A stretch of 64,000 bases of DNA from assembly GCA_947498985.1 (NCBI GenBank), contig CANMMF010000002.1, positions 372,001 through 436,000 of the forward strand, in the 5' to 3' direction. The translations under genes and the position numbers were made by a program. The notes under the pieces are model-generated. The model was not told the DNA's origin. It worked only from the letters and a program-made list of their open reading frames with translations, and did not search any database. Origin of the DNA: an uncultured Paracoccaceae bacterium (GTDB taxonomy: Bacteria > Pseudomonadota > Alphaproteobacteria > Rhodobacterales > Rhodobacteraceae). Positions 21,007 to 30,329 of the stretch are shown here, piece after piece (the stretch's first letter is position 1; each line of letters starts with the position of its first letter).

Positions 21007-21558
21007 ATGCCTGCGCTTTCCCCGCCTCTGATCCGTCTGGCCCTGCTGATCGCCCTGAGCGCGTCAGGCAGTGCCGGGGCCGCCCAAGGCAGCGAGCCGC
21101 CGCTGAAGCTGCTCGATCACGGGGTTATCTGCGATGTCACGTTCCAGGGCCGCAGGGAGGCGCCACTGACCGAAAGCGGTCAGATCAACCTGATCGACCA
21201 GAGCCGGGAAATGGACGTGACGACGCCGCGTGTGCCTGCGCGGATCGGGCTCAGCTTTGGCATTCGGGTGGTGGCGCATCCGGGCGCAGGTGTGCCGGAC
21301 GCGCGGATCGTGGTCACGCACCCGCCGCTCGGACCGGCGCGGGTCACGGTGCAAAGCTGGGGCTCGCCGATCTCGCCGGGTGGCACCGGCATCGGGCTGT
21401 TCACGTTCGAGCATGACTATGAACTGGTCAAAGGCCCCTGGCGCTTCCAGATCCTGAGCGGCGACACCATACTCGTGGATCAGCCCTTCGAGGTGGTCGA
21501 GGGCTACGCGGTGCCGGAGGTGCAGGGCGAATGCTTCGCGGCGGAAATCACCTCCTGA
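21007..21558 (+). CDS. DUF3859 domain protein, secreted
   Basis: A 183-aa protein with a signal peptide (LIRLALLIALSASGSAGAAQ) followed by a beta-rich domain that looks like DUF3859: LLDHGVICDV near the start, then LSFGIRVV and VEGYAVPEVQG at the end. It is probably periplasmic; function unknown. The ATG at 21007 is the first that leaves a normal signal peptide; a longer in-frame reading from 20911 crosses the pckA hairpin and is unlikely. Confidence 0.7.
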   Translation: MPALSPPLIRLALLIALSASGSAGAAQGSEPPLKLLDHGVICDVTFQGRREAPLTESGQINLIDQSREMDVTTPRVPARIGLSFGIRVVAHPGAGVPDARIVVTHPPLGPARVTVQSWGSPISPGGTGIGLFTFEHDYELVKGPWRFQILSGDTILVDQPFEVVEGYAVPEVQGECFAAEITS

Positions 21559-21712
21559 CGCGCTCCGCTTTTCCGACCTGAGCGCCCCAACGCCAGACCC
21601 TCCGCACCCCTACCCATATCCGGCCCCCTTTGACCATCAGTCCACAACTTATTGCGGGCGTCACGAAAATATCGCTTTACACGCCCCCCCGACCCCATGC
21701 ACCATATCTGGT

Positions 21713-21741
21713 AAGGGCGCGCGGGCAGCCCGCAGACCCTT
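21713..21741 (+). promoter_or_regulatory. Structured 5' region upstream of the ybjN-like gene
   Basis: AAGGG and CCCTT enclose GCGGGC, A, GCCCGC: an 11-pair hairpin with small internal loops, about 65 bp before the next start codon. A short hairpin CAGC-TAAT-GCTG follows at 21749-21760. The rest of the gap 21559-21806 shows no gene. It may be an upstream terminator or a structured leader. Confidence 0.4.
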
Positions 21742-21806
21742 GAGCAGGCAGCTAATGCTGGGGTCTTCTATTCGCCTCAGCGCTAATAACAAAACGAGGT
21801 GGCGGC

Positions 21807-22307
21807 ATGACCCTGTCCGAGCAATTCCAGACCGAAGAACTGCATCCGATCGACATTGTCGAGCATCTGGCCGAACACAATGAGTGGGATTTCGACCGGA
21901 TCACCGACGATCAGATCGCGATGGCGGTGCAGGGGCAGTGGCGCACCTATTCCGTCACGCTGGCCTGGTCCGATTACGATGAAACCCTGCGGATGATCTG
22001 CACCTTCGAGATGGAACCGCCAACCGAGAGGATGGCCACTCTGCACGAAGGGCTCAACCTTGTGAACGACCAGTGCTGGGCCGGGGCCTTCAGCTATTGG
22101 GAAGCGCAAAAGCTGATGGTCTACAAATACGGCCTGATCCTGGCCGGCGGCAATGTCGCCACGGCCGAGCAGATCGACACCATGGTCACCGCCGCCGTCC
22201 TGAGCGCCGAGCGCTATTACCCGGCCTTCCAGCTGATGAGCTGGACCGACAAGACCGCGGACGAAGCGCTGCAGGTTGCCATTGCCGAGGCCTACGGACG
22301 CGCTTAA
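21807..22307 (+). CDS. YbjN domain-containing protein
   Basis: A 166-aa acidic, soluble protein of the YbjN/type III secretion chaperone-like fold. It opens with HPIDIVEHLAEHNEWDFDRI and has the central FEMEPPTERMATLHEGLNLV and C-terminal SAERYYPAFQLMSW blocks. The family is a general stress or regulatory protein of unknown mechanism. GAGGTGG precedes the ATG. It is followed within 40 bp by proC and is probably cotranscribed with it. Confidence 0.82.
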   Translation: MTLSEQFQTEELHPIDIVEHLAEHNEWDFDRITDDQIAMAVQGQWRTYSVTLAWSDYDETLRMICTFEMEPPTERMATLHEGLNLVNDQCWAGAFSYWEAQKLMVYKYGLILAGGNVATAEQIDTMVTAAVLSAERYYPAFQLMSWTDKTADEALQVAIAEAYGRA

Positions 22308-22347
22308 CGTCCGCCCCGTGATGCTGCGCGCAAACGGGGGATGAGCC

Positions 22348-23163
22348 ATGGAAAAGACGGAACTGGCAGAGCGTGGCCTTGTGCTGCTGGGCTGCGGCAA
22401 GATGGGCTCTGCCATGCTCGAAGGCTGGCTGGCGCGCGGATTGCCCGCCGCCTCGGTCTGGGTGATCGATCCCAAGCCGTCGGACTGGCTCAAGGCACGG
22501 CAGACCCATCTCAACATCGATCTGCCGCCCGACCCGGCGGTTGTGCTCATCGCGGTGAAACCGCAGATGATGGGCGAGGCGCTGCCGCAGCTTCAGGCGC
22601 TGGGCTCAGGCGACACGCTCTTTGTCTCCATCGCCGCGGGCACCACCATCGACACACTGGCCGCAACCTTGGGCCGCGACGCGCCGATCATCCGCGCGAT
22701 GCCCAACACCCCCGCCGCGGTGGGCCGTGGCATCTCCGCGATCATCGGCAACCCGCACGCAACCGAAGCGCAGATGCAGGCCACCGAAGACCTGTTATCG
22801 GCCATCGGCGACGTGGTGCGGCTGGAGGGCGAAGAGCAGATGGATGCGGTCACCGGGGTCTCGGGCTCCGGCCCGGCCTATGTGTTCCACATGATCGAAT
22901 GCCTGGCCGCCGCCGGTGAAGCGCAGGGCCTCGCGCCCGCGCTGGCGATGCAGCTGGCGCAGGCCACGGTGGCCGGGGCGGGCGCGCTGGCCATGCAATC
23001 CGACGACAGCGCCGCGCAGTTGCGCCGCAACGTGACCTCGCCCAATGGCACCACACAAGCCGGGCTGGAGGTGCTGATGGACGACAAGGCCGGTCTGCCG
23101 CCGCTCATGCGCGCCACCGTGGCCGCCGCCGCCGACCGCTCGCGGGAGCTGGCAAATGGCTGA
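22348..23163 (+). CDS. proC: Pyrroline-5-carboxylate reductase
   Basis: The NAD(P)H-dependent last step of proline synthesis. The Rossmann start is LLGCGKMGSAMLEGWLARG, followed by VLIAVKPQMM and the MPNTPAAVGRG motif. The C-terminal signature VTGVSGSGPAYVFHMIECL and RRNVTSPNGTTQAGL form the active site. Length is 271 aa. Its last 8 bases overlap the csaA start. Confidence 0.95.
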   Translation: MEKTELAERGLVLLGCGKMGSAMLEGWLARGLPAASVWVIDPKPSDWLKARQTHLNIDLPPDPAVVLIAVKPQMMGEALPQLQALGSGDTLFVSIAAGTTIDTLAATLGRDAPIIRAMPNTPAAVGRGISAIIGNPHATEAQMQATEDLLSAIGDVVRLEGEEQMDAVTGVSGSGPAYVFHMIECLAAAGEAQGLAPALAMQLAQATVAGAGALAMQSDDSAAQLRRNVTSPNGTTQAGLEVLMDDKAGLPPLMRATVAAAADRSRELANG

Positions 23164-23494
23164 GATAAGCTTTGACGACTTTCTCGCCGTCGACATCCGC
23201 GCAGGCACCATCACGCGGGCCGAACCGTTTCCCGAAGCGCGCAAACCGGCGCTCAGGCTCTGGGTCGATTTCGGGGAAGAGATCGGCGAGAAAAAGAGCT
23301 CCGCGCAGATCACCGAGCATTACGAGCCTGAAGCGCTGATCGGGCGGCAGGTCATGGCGGTGGTAAATTTCCCGCCCCGCCAGATCGGGCCGGTGATGTC
23401 CGAAGTGCTGGTGCTTGGCGTCTATGACGCCGATGGCGCGGTGGTGCTGCTGGGCCTCGACAGGCCGGTGCCCGATGGCGGGCGGATGTGCTGA
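23156..23494 (+). CDS. csaA: tRNA-binding domain protein CsaA-like
   Basis: A 112-aa single OB-fold of the tRNA_bind family, as in CsaA and the C-terminus of MetRS: FDDFLAVDIRAGTITRAEP, LWVDFGEEIGEKKSSAQIT, VNFPPRQIGPVMSEVLVLG. CsaA has been described as an export chaperone and RNA-binding protein. It overlaps proC by eight bases. Confidence 0.9.
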   Translation: MAEISFDDFLAVDIRAGTITRAEPFPEARKPALRLWVDFGEEIGEKKSSAQITEHYEPEALIGRQVMAVVNFPPRQIGPVMSEVLVLGVYDADGAVVLLGLDRPVPDGGRMC

Positions 23495-23578
23495 CCTGCG
23501 TGACCCCGCTTTGTCGCGCGCCATCTTGTTCCCGGAGACGCCAACCTGTCCCAGACCCCCATTGCCCGGAGCCAGCCC

Positions 23579-24532
23579 ATGCCCAAGGTCCTGATCGCGC
23601 GCAACCTGCCAGACAGCGTTGTGGATGAAGCGCGCGCGCTTTTCGATGTGACCTATCGCGATCGCCCCGACCCGATGAGCGAGGCGGAGATGATCTCCAG
23701 CCTGCGCGACTATGATGCGGTGCTGCCGACGCTCGGCGATCTTTACGCGGCGAGTATCTTTGCCGCCGTGCCGGACCCGCGCTGCAGGCTGCTGGCGAAT
23801 TTCGGAGTGGGCTACAACCATATCGACGTCGCCGCCGCCAGGGCCGCTGGCATCGCCGTGACCAACACACCCGGCGCCGTGACCGATGCCACCGCGGATA
23901 TCGCGCTGATGCTCATGCTGATGTCCTGCAGGCGCGCCGCCGAAGGCGAACGTCTGGTGCGTGCGGGCAAATGGGAAGGCTGGCATCCGGTGCAGATGTT
24001 GGGCCTGCATCTCAGCGGCAAGCGGCTTGGCATTGTCGGCATGGGGCGGATCGGGCAGGCCATCGCGCATCGCTGCCATTACGGCTTTGGCATGACGGTG
24101 GCCTACAGCTCGCGGTCGCGAAAGGATCTGCCCTATGAGGCCACACGACACGACACCGCCGCGGCACTGGCGGCAGAGGTCGATATCCTTGTGGCCGCCG
24201 TGCCGGGCGGGGCGGAGACGCGCCACATGATCAATGCGTCGGTTTTCGAGGCGCTGCCCGGCCACGCGCATTTCGTCAACATCTCACGCGGCGACGTGGT
24301 GGATGAGAGCGCGCTGATCGAGGTGCTGGAGAGGGGCGGTATCGGTGGCGCGGGGCTCGATGTCTATGAACATGAACCCGATGTGCCCGAGCGGCTGAAA
24401 GCGCTCGAACGCGTCACGCTGCTGCCGCATCTCGGCACTGCCACGCTGGAGGTGCGCGAGGATATGGGGCGCATGGCCGTCGCCAACCTCAAGGCGTTCT
24501 TCGCCGGTGAGGATCTGCCCAATCCGGTCTGA
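23579..24532 (+). CDS. D-2-hydroxyacid dehydrogenase (glyoxylate/hydroxypyruvate reductase type)
   Basis: A 317-aa NAD(P)-dependent dehydrogenase. It has FGVGYNHIDVAAARAAGI, the Rossmann motif GMGRIGQAIAHR, and the catalytic Arg (ISRGDVVDES), Glu (DVYEHEP) and His (LLPHLGT). The DVYEHEP segment is common to glyoxylate/hydroxypyruvate reductases. It would act in glyoxylate or glycerate metabolism; the precise substrate cannot be fixed from sequence alone. Confidence 0.88.
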   Translation: MPKVLIARNLPDSVVDEARALFDVTYRDRPDPMSEAEMISSLRDYDAVLPTLGDLYAASIFAAVPDPRCRLLANFGVGYNHIDVAAARAAGIAVTNTPGAVTDATADIALMLMLMSCRRAAEGERLVRAGKWEGWHPVQMLGLHLSGKRLGIVGMGRIGQAIAHRCHYGFGMTVAYSSRSRKDLPYEATRHDTAAALAAEVDILVAAVPGGAETRHMINASVFEALPGHAHFVNISRGDVVDESALIEVLERGGIGGAGLDVYEHEPDVPERLKALERVTLLPHLGTATLEVREDMGRMAVANLKAFFAGEDLPNPV

Positions 24533-24584
24533 GAACAGGCCGCATCAGGCCTTTGGCGTTTCGCCAGCCCCCGCGCGCAGAGGT

Positions 24585-24839
24585 TCAGACCTCCCGGGCA
24601 TCTGCCCGTGGCAGAGCCGCGTCGCGCTTGGGCTCATGTGGCGGCTGCCAATGCGGGTCGGCGGACTTTATGCGGCGCGAGATGACATAGGCGGCAGGCC
24701 AAGCCAGCAAAAACCCGAGGGCGGCGGCGCTCAGAACGGCGGTCCAGCTGTAAAAACCGAGGCTGAACGCCGCGATGGTCAGCACTCCGGTGATGGCGGC
24801 GCCGGTCAGCATGCTCAGAAGGATCGACAAACGGTCCAT
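24585..24839 (-). CDS. Small two-helix membrane protein of unknown function
   Basis: An 84-aa protein: two hydrophobic helices (roughly 5-28 and 31-52) followed by a positively charged tail containing SRRIKSADPHWQPP, so the termini should face the cytoplasm. GGAGAT precedes the ATG at 24839. I do not recognise a named family. It converges with the hydroxyacid dehydrogenase and diverges from the ketoacyl synthase. Confidence 0.7.
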   Translation of the reverse strand: MDRLSILLSMLTGAAITGVLTIAAFSLGFYSWTAVLSAAALGFLLAWPAAYVISRRIKSADPHWQPPHEPKRDAALPRADAREV

Positions 24840-24959
24840 GGGGATCTCCTTTCCTTTTGCAAGAAAACGCCGATGCACCGGGCAGAGTTCCGCCACCCTC
24901 AAGCTTGACCTTCGCCCGACAGTCTGGCCTTTCTGATAGGCAGCGACAGGAGCAACGCG

Positions 24960-26078
24960 ATGCATCAGCCAGCGATCACCGGACACGGGGTCTTTACCCC
25001 TGAGAACGTCATCACCAATGACGAGCTGGTCATCGCGTTCAACACCTATGCCGAGCGATGGAACGCCGCACATGCGGATGGCATCGCGGCCGGAGAGGTG
25101 GAGCCTTTGGCGCCGTCGAGCTCCGAGTTCATCCTCTCGGCCTCGGGGATCGAGAACCGCTACGTGATGGACAAGGACGGCGTGCTCGACCCCGACCGAA
25201 TGTATCCCGCCCTGCCCCCGCGCGATGACGATGCGCCGGGGATCATGGCCGAGATGGGGCTCGATGCGGCGCAAAAGGCGCTGGCCATGGCCGGGCGCGA
25301 CGGGGCGGAGGTCGATCTGGTGATCTGTGCCGCTTCCAACCACGAACGCGCCTACCCTGCCATCGCGATCGAGATCCAGAAGCTGCTGGGCGCGGGCGGC
25401 TTTGCCTTCGACATGAATGTCGCCTGCTCCTCGGCCACCTTCGGCATCCAGTCCGCCGCCGACATGGTGCGGTCGGGCTCCGTGCGCCGGGCGCTGGTGA
25501 TCTGCCCCGAGATCTGTTCGGGCCATCTGGAATGGCGCGACCGCGACTGCCATTTCATCTTTGGCGACGTCGCCACCGCGGTGCTGGTGGAACGGGCCGA
25601 AGACGCGCAAGGCGCGCATTTTGTGATCCGCGGCACCCGCTGCGCCACCGAGTTTTCCAACAATATCCGCAACAACAACGGCTTTCTGCGCCGCAGCCAC
25701 GACCAGATGGAAGATCGCCGCGACATGCAGTTCATGCAGAACGGGCGCAAGGTCTTCAAGGAAGTGCTGCCGATGGTCTCGACCCATATCGCGGGGCACA
25801 TGCAGGATCACGGCTGGCAGGCGGATGATCTGAAAAGGCTCTGGCTGCATCAGGCCAACAAGACGATGAACGATTTCATCGGCCGCAAGGTGCTGGGCCG
25901 CGTGCCGGACCCCGAAGAGCAGCCCAACATCCTGCAGGATTACGCCAACACCTCCTCGGCAGGCTCGATCATCGCCTTTTCCAAACATTCGTCCGATCTG
26001 CAACCGGGCGACAAGGGGGTGATCTGCTCTTTCGGGGCGGGCTACTCCGTCGGCTCGGTCCTGATCGAACGTCATTAA
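24960..26078 (+). CDS. Beta-ketoacyl-ACP synthase III-like enzyme
   Basis: A 372-aa thiolase-fold enzyme with the FabH triad: C156 in NVACSSATFG, H297 in LHQANKTMND and N330 in YANTSSAGS. It is about 50 residues longer than housekeeping FabH, mostly through an N-terminal insertion (FNTYAERWNAAHADG). Such longer forms include enzymes that condense medium-chain acyl-CoAs with malonyl-ACP, so it may recycle beta-oxidation intermediates; that is inference. The next gene follows within 34 bp. Confidence 0.85.
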   Translation: MHQPAITGHGVFTPENVITNDELVIAFNTYAERWNAAHADGIAAGEVEPLAPSSSEFILSASGIENRYVMDKDGVLDPDRMYPALPPRDDDAPGIMAEMGLDAAQKALAMAGRDGAEVDLVICAASNHERAYPAIAIEIQKLLGAGGFAFDMNVACSSATFGIQSAADMVRSGSVRRALVICPEICSGHLEWRDRDCHFIFGDVATAVLVERAEDAQGAHFVIRGTRCATEFSNNIRNNNGFLRRSHDQMEDRRDMQFMQNGRKVFKEVLPMVSTHIAGHMQDHGWQADDLKRLWLHQANKTMNDFIGRKVLGRVPDPEEQPNILQDYANTSSAGSIIAFSKHSSDLQPGDKGVICSFGAGYSVGSVLIERH

Positions 26079-26111
26079 TCCTTTCTAGCTCCCCTTCACT
26101 GAGTTCACCCG

Positions 26112-26621
26112 ATGTCCGCAAACCAGAACCCCGCCGCCGACCCCAACTTCACCGATCCTGTGGAGGTTTCGGATTTTCTGCTCGAGAAGACACGCAAGGC
26201 CTATTTCGACCGCGATTTCGACGCATTCCGCCAGCGGTTTCTGTTGCCGAAATGGGTGGGCAGCTATAATGGCGAGCGTTTGATCGAAACCGTGTCCGCC
26301 CTGCGTGAGGTCTATGACAACATGTGCGCCTTCTTCGACAGCCAGGGTGTGATCGACCTGCGGCGGCGGACCTTGTCGGCGACGTTCGAGACGCCGGACG
26401 TGATGCGCTGCACTTATGTGCAGCAATATGTTCTGACAGGTTACGCCCTGACCGAAGAGCTGGTGGCGCTGGGCACCTGTCGGCGGGTCGACGGGATGTG
26501 GAAGGTTTCGGCCTGCAACTATGCCACCGACATCCCGGAGGTGAACCGCGTGCTGGTACCGAAGACAAACACGGACGGCGCGGGGTCTGCAGGGTCGGAA
26601 AACCCGCCGCGGCAATCCTGA
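26112..26621 (+). CDS. NTF2/SnoaL-like protein of unknown function
   Basis: A 169-aa protein with no signal or membrane segment. The pattern FLLEKTRKAYFDRDFDAF followed by a beta-rich segment (RTLSATFETPDVMRCTYVQQ) and CRRVDGMWKVSACNYAT resembles the cone-shaped NTF2 fold. Roughly the last 20 residues look disordered. It sits directly after the ketoacyl synthase gene and may be cotranscribed with it. No function can be assigned. Confidence 0.65.
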   Translation: MSANQNPAADPNFTDPVEVSDFLLEKTRKAYFDRDFDAFRQRFLLPKWVGSYNGERLIETVSALREVYDNMCAFFDSQGVIDLRRRTLSATFETPDVMRCTYVQQYVLTGYALTEELVALGTCRRVDGMWKVSACNYATDIPEVNRVLVPKTNTDGAGSAGSENPPRQS

Positions 26622-26682
26622 CGACCCGCCGCGCAACGGCTGCGCCGCCGTCTCAGGCCCCGCCTGTCGGCATTTGCCCCGC

Positions 26683-27939
26683 TCAGCCGCGCAGGGCCGA
26701 TTTCATGCCCGCTTGCGGAAAGCAGGTCGGCGTCTGCCCCGTGGCCTCCTGCCAGCGCCCGATGGAGCGGCGCGTCTTGAACCCCGGCAAGCCGTCGGCC
26801 CCGCCCACATCATGGCCCATCCTCTCCAGCGCGCGCTGCATCGAGGCCACGTCAGAGCGATAAAGCCCGCCCACAGCGCCCCAACCGGCAGAGAAATCCC
26901 CCATGCCGTACTGGATGCGGTCCCCCACATGGCCGACAAAAAGCGCGTAGAGGTCGGACATGTTGTAATCTTTCAGCACATAGAAATTGGGCGTCACGAT
27001 GAAGGCCGGTCCGTTGCGCCCGGCGGGCATCAGCAGGAAGCCCTCCGCCCGCGCCTCGTGCTCGGGGAAGGGTTTGCCGCTCACCCGCGCGATGCCCATC
27101 TGCGCCCAGTCGGCGATCCGCCGCCCCTGGTCGGGCCCTTCCAGCGCGCAGGAGACCGAATTGGGCACCCTGACCTCGAACCCCCAGTCGCGCCCCGAAA
27201 CCCAGCCGTGCCGCGCCAGGTAATTGCCGATGGAGGCGATGGTGTCCGCCTCCGACCGCCAGATATCCGCGCGCCCGTCGCCGCTGCCATCGGCTGCGTA
27301 TTTCAGAAAGCTGGTGGGCATGAATTGCGGCTGGCCCAGCGCGCCTGCCCAGCTCGACTTCATCGCGCCGCTGGGCGCGTGGCCGGCTTCGGCGATCTGC
27401 AAGGCGGCCACCAGTTCATCGGTGAAGTAGGCCGCGCGGGTCGACATGAAGCCCTTGGTGCCCAGCACCTCGAAGACGTTGTTGCGGATCGGCACGCGGC
27501 CATAGCCGCTTTCGCGCCCCCAGATCGCAAGGATGATCCGCCCCGGCACGCCGGTGCGCGCCTCGACCGCCGCGAGCGTCGCCGCGTGCTGCCGCGCCAT
27601 CTGCCTGCCGACCGACGTGGCGCCATCCACCGAGCCGCGGTTGAAATACTTGCCCGGGGAGCCGAACTCCGCCTGCCGCTGGCGCTTGGGCGTCTGCGCG
27701 CGCGTTCCCGGCGGCACCAGATCCGGCAGTTTCCAGTTCAGCGTGACCCCGTTGAAGGCCGCGTCGAACGTGGCGCGCCCGACGCCCTGTCGCTTGGCGC
27801 GCGGCCAGATTGTCTGCTCCAGCCAGCTGCGAAACTGCTTTTCGACGCCCGCGCGGTTCTGCGCCGCGGCGGGGGAGGTCAGAACCAGCGCACCCGCGCA
27901 GACCAGCGCCAGAACTCCCTGCATAATCGTTTTGCCCAT
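26683..27939 (-). CDS. Lytic murein transglycosylase (MltB-like)
   Basis: A 418-aa periplasmic protein: signal peptide (MQGVLALVCAGALVLTSPAAAQ), transglycosylase domain 2 with the catalytic glutamate in IWGRESGYGRVP, followed by ALGQPQFMPTSFLKYA and GDGRADIW, then a C-terminal peptidoglycan-binding helix bundle with MGHDVGGADGLPGFKTR. It cleaves glycan strands to 1,6-anhydro products. The ATG at 27939 has GAGGTG just upstream. The 224-bp gap to rimO shows no gene. Confidence 0.9.
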   Translation of the reverse strand: MGKTIMQGVLALVCAGALVLTSPAAAQNRAGVEKQFRSWLEQTIWPRAKRQGVGRATFDAAFNGVTLNWKLPDLVPPGTRAQTPKRQRQAEFGSPGKYFNRGSVDGATSVGRQMARQHAATLAAVEARTGVPGRIILAIWGRESGYGRVPIRNNVFEVLGTKGFMSTRAAYFTDELVAALQIAEAGHAPSGAMKSSWAGALGQPQFMPTSFLKYAADGSGDGRADIWRSEADTIASIGNYLARHGWVSGRDWGFEVRVPNSVSCALEGPDQGRRIADWAQMGIARVSGKPFPEHEARAEGFLLMPAGRNGPAFIVTPNFYVLKDYNMSDLYALFVGHVGDRIQYGMGDFSAGWGAVGGLYRSDVASMQRALERMGHDVGGADGLPGFKTRRSIGRWQEATGQTPTCFPQAGMKSALRG

Positions 27940-28163
27940 CACGCACCTCACTGCCCGTTTGCCCTTATCCGAACCTATCACGCCGCCCGCGCGCACGTCA
28001 GCCGGAACCCGTGTCACATCTTTGCGCGGAGGCAACAAGCCGCGCATCGCCGGACCATCCCGATCCGGCTGCTGCGGTCAGAGGGGAGTGCAACCCTGCC
28101 GGAGAATTGGACGAGCGGGGCCCGGATCATCATGTCGCTGACCGGCAAATACAGACCCTCGCG

Positions 28164-29522
28164 TCAGACCAGACGCCCCCAGAGGTCGTATTCGCCCGCT
28201 TCGTCCACCTCCACCGTCACGATATCGCCGGGGCTCAGCGCCTCGAACCCTTCGTCGATAAAGAGGTTGCCGTCGATCTCCGGCGCATCGGCCTTGGTGC
28301 GGCAGGTCGCGGCGTCCTCCTCGACCAGATCGACAATCACCTGCATCCGCTGACCGACCTTTGCGGCAAGCCTGGCTTCGGAAATCGCCTGCGCTTTCAG
28401 CATGAACCGCTCCCAGCGATCCTGCCTGACGTCCGGCGCGACGTGATCGGGCAACGCGTTGGACCGCGCGCCCTCGACATTTTCGTATTGAAAACACCCC
28501 ACCCGGTCGAGCTGCGCCTCATCCATCCAGTCGAGCAGGGTCTGGAACTCGGCCTCGGTCTCTCCGGGATAGCCCACGATGAAGGTCGAGCGCAGGGTGA
28601 TGTCGGGGCAGATCGCGCGCCAGGCGGCGATCTCATCGAGCGTGCGTTCGGCGGCGGCGGGCCGGGCCATGCGGCGCAGCGTTTCGGGATGGGCGTGCTG
28701 GAACGGGATATCGAGATAGGGCAGGATCTTGCCCTCTGCCATCAGCGGCACAACCTCGCGCACATGTGGATAGGGGTAGACGTAGTGCAGACGCACCCAG
28801 GCACCCAGTTCACCCAGATCGCGCGCCAGATCGACAAACGGAAACTTTGCCTCGCGGTCCTTCCAGTCGGTGCCATAGGCGGAGGTATCCTGCGAGATCA
28901 CCAGCAGCTCGCGCACCCCGGCCTCGACCAGCTTTTCGGCCTCGCGCAGCACGGCGCGCGCGGGCCGGGACGCAAGCCGCCCGCGCATGTCGGGGATGAT
29001 GCAGAACTTGCATTTGTGGTTACAGCCCTCGGCAATCTTGAGATAGCTGTAATGCCGCGGCGTCAGGCTGACCCCGCTGGCGGGCAGCAGATCGACAAAC
29101 GGGTCCGGATCCGGCGGGACCGCCGCGTGCACCGCGTCCAGCACCTGCTCGTATTGATGCGGACCCGTCACCGCCAGCACGCGGGGATGCACGCCGGTGA
29201 TGTAATCGGGCTCCGCGCCCAGACAGCCGGTGACGATGACCCGCCCGTTTTCCGATAGCGCCTCTCCGATGGCATCGAGGCTTTCGGCCTTGGCGCTGTC
29301 GAGAAAACCGCAGGTGTTCACGATCACCGCGTCGGCGCCGCTGTAATCGCCCGAGATGCCGTAGCCCTCGGCGCGAAGACGGGTGAGGATGCGTTCGCTG
29401 TCCACAAGCGCCTTGGGGCAGCCGAGGCTGACCATGCCGATGGTCGGTTGCCCGGCACGACGGCTGTCGGCAACCGTGGCGCGGGCGAGGTCGGGGCGCA
29501 GATCTGGCGGGTTGGTGCTCAT
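28164..29522 (-). CDS. rimO: Ribosomal protein S12 methylthiotransferase RimO
   Basis: A 452-aa radical-SAM enzyme that methylthiolates a conserved aspartate of ribosomal protein S12. The N-terminal UPF0004 domain binds a second cluster ([38 protein letters not shown]). The radical-SAM cluster motif [12 protein letters not shown] lies near residue 165, and a TRAM domain ends the protein ([20 protein letters not shown]). The ATG at 29522 is preferred over longer in-frame readings. It diverges from ktrA. Confidence 0.95.
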   Translation of the reverse strand: MSTNPPDLRPDLARATVADSRRAGQPTIGMVSLGCPKALVDSERILTRLRAEGYGISGDYSGADAVIVNTCGFLDSAKAESLDAIGEALSENGRVIVTGCLGAEPDYITGVHPRVLAVTGPHQYEQVLDAVHAAVPPDPDPFVDLLPASGVSLTPRHYSYLKIAEGCNHKCKFCIIPDMRGRLASRPARAVLREAEKLVEAGVRELLVISQDTSAYGTDWKDREAKFPFVDLARDLGELGAWVRLHYVYPYPHVREVVPLMAEGKILPYLDIPFQHAHPETLRRMARPAAAERTLDEIAAWRAICPDITLRSTFIVGYPGETEAEFQTLLDWMDEAQLDRVGCFQYENVEGARSNALPDHVAPDVRQDRWERFMLKAQAISEARLAAKVGQRMQVIVDLVEEDAATCRTKADAPEIDGNLFIDEGFEALSPGDIVTVEVDEAGEYDLWGRLV

Positions 29523-29660
29523 CCGCACGCCTATACCGGGCCGGGGGATAGGGGGCAATGAGGCGTGCATCAATGTAGCCGCAGGGCGCATCGCGATGCG
29601 CGCTCGACAGACGCGCGACCCGGTCTATCATTTCCCTATCACGTCCGGATCGGAGAGCGC

Positions 29661-30329
29661 ATGGCCAGGAATTCAAGCGAACGGGTGTTTGCCGTCATCG
29701 GGCTGGGCACTTTCGGAGCCACGGTGGCGCGCGATCTGGCGCGGTTCGAGAACCACGTGATCGGCGTCGACTGCGATGAAAAACGGGTCTCTGCGCTGGC
29801 GAACGATATCGGGCAGGGGCTCATCCTCGATGCCCGCGACGATGTGGCCCTGCGCGAAGCCGGGCTCGATGCGGTCGATGTGGCCCTCGTGGCCATCGGC
29901 AAGGATATCGAGGCCAGCATCCTGTCGGTGATCAATCTCAAGACCGTGGGTGTGGACGAGGTCTGGGCCAAGGCCACCGCCAAGAACCACCACCGGATCC
30001 TGTCGAAGCTTGGCGTCGAGCGGGTGATTCACCCCGAAAAGGAGGTCGGCCAGCACATCGCCCAGGTTCTGCACAACCCCATGGTGCGCGACTATGTGAG
30101 CCTCGGCAACAGCCAGCACATGGTAAATTTTCGCGTCCCCGAAAGCCTCGATGGCAAGAGCCTGTCAGAGCTCGAGCATGGCAAGGCGCATGATCTTCGC
30201 TGCATCGGCGTGATGCGCGGGACCGAGTTTCTGGGCCATGACGACAGCCCCTGCACGCTGAAGGAGGACGATCTGCTGTTGCTTCTCGGCCGCAGCCAGG
30301 ATCTGCGCGACTTCGCCGGAACCCTTTGA
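29661..30329 (+). CDS. ktrA: KtrA/TrkA-type potassium channel regulatory subunit (RCK)
   Basis: A 222-aa cytosolic gating ring subunit. The RCK_N Rossmann motif is VIGLGTFGATVARDLA with D/E at the end of strand 2 (GVDCDEKRV), then an RCK_C domain. One RCK unit rather than two argues for KtrA rather than the double TrkA. It would gate the KtrB channel by nucleotide and ligand binding. The ATG overlaps GAGAGCGC spacing; the stop overlaps the ktrB start by one base. Confidence 0.9.
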   Translation: MARNSSERVFAVIGLGTFGATVARDLARFENHVIGVDCDEKRVSALANDIGQGLILDARDDVALREAGLDAVDVALVAIGKDIEASILSVINLKTVGVDEVWAKATAKNHHRILSKLGVERVIHPEKEVGQHIAQVLHNPMVRDYVSLGNSQHMVNFRVPESLDGKSLSELEHGKAHDLRCIGVMRGTEFLGHDDSPCTLKEDDLLLLLGRSQDLRDFAGTL

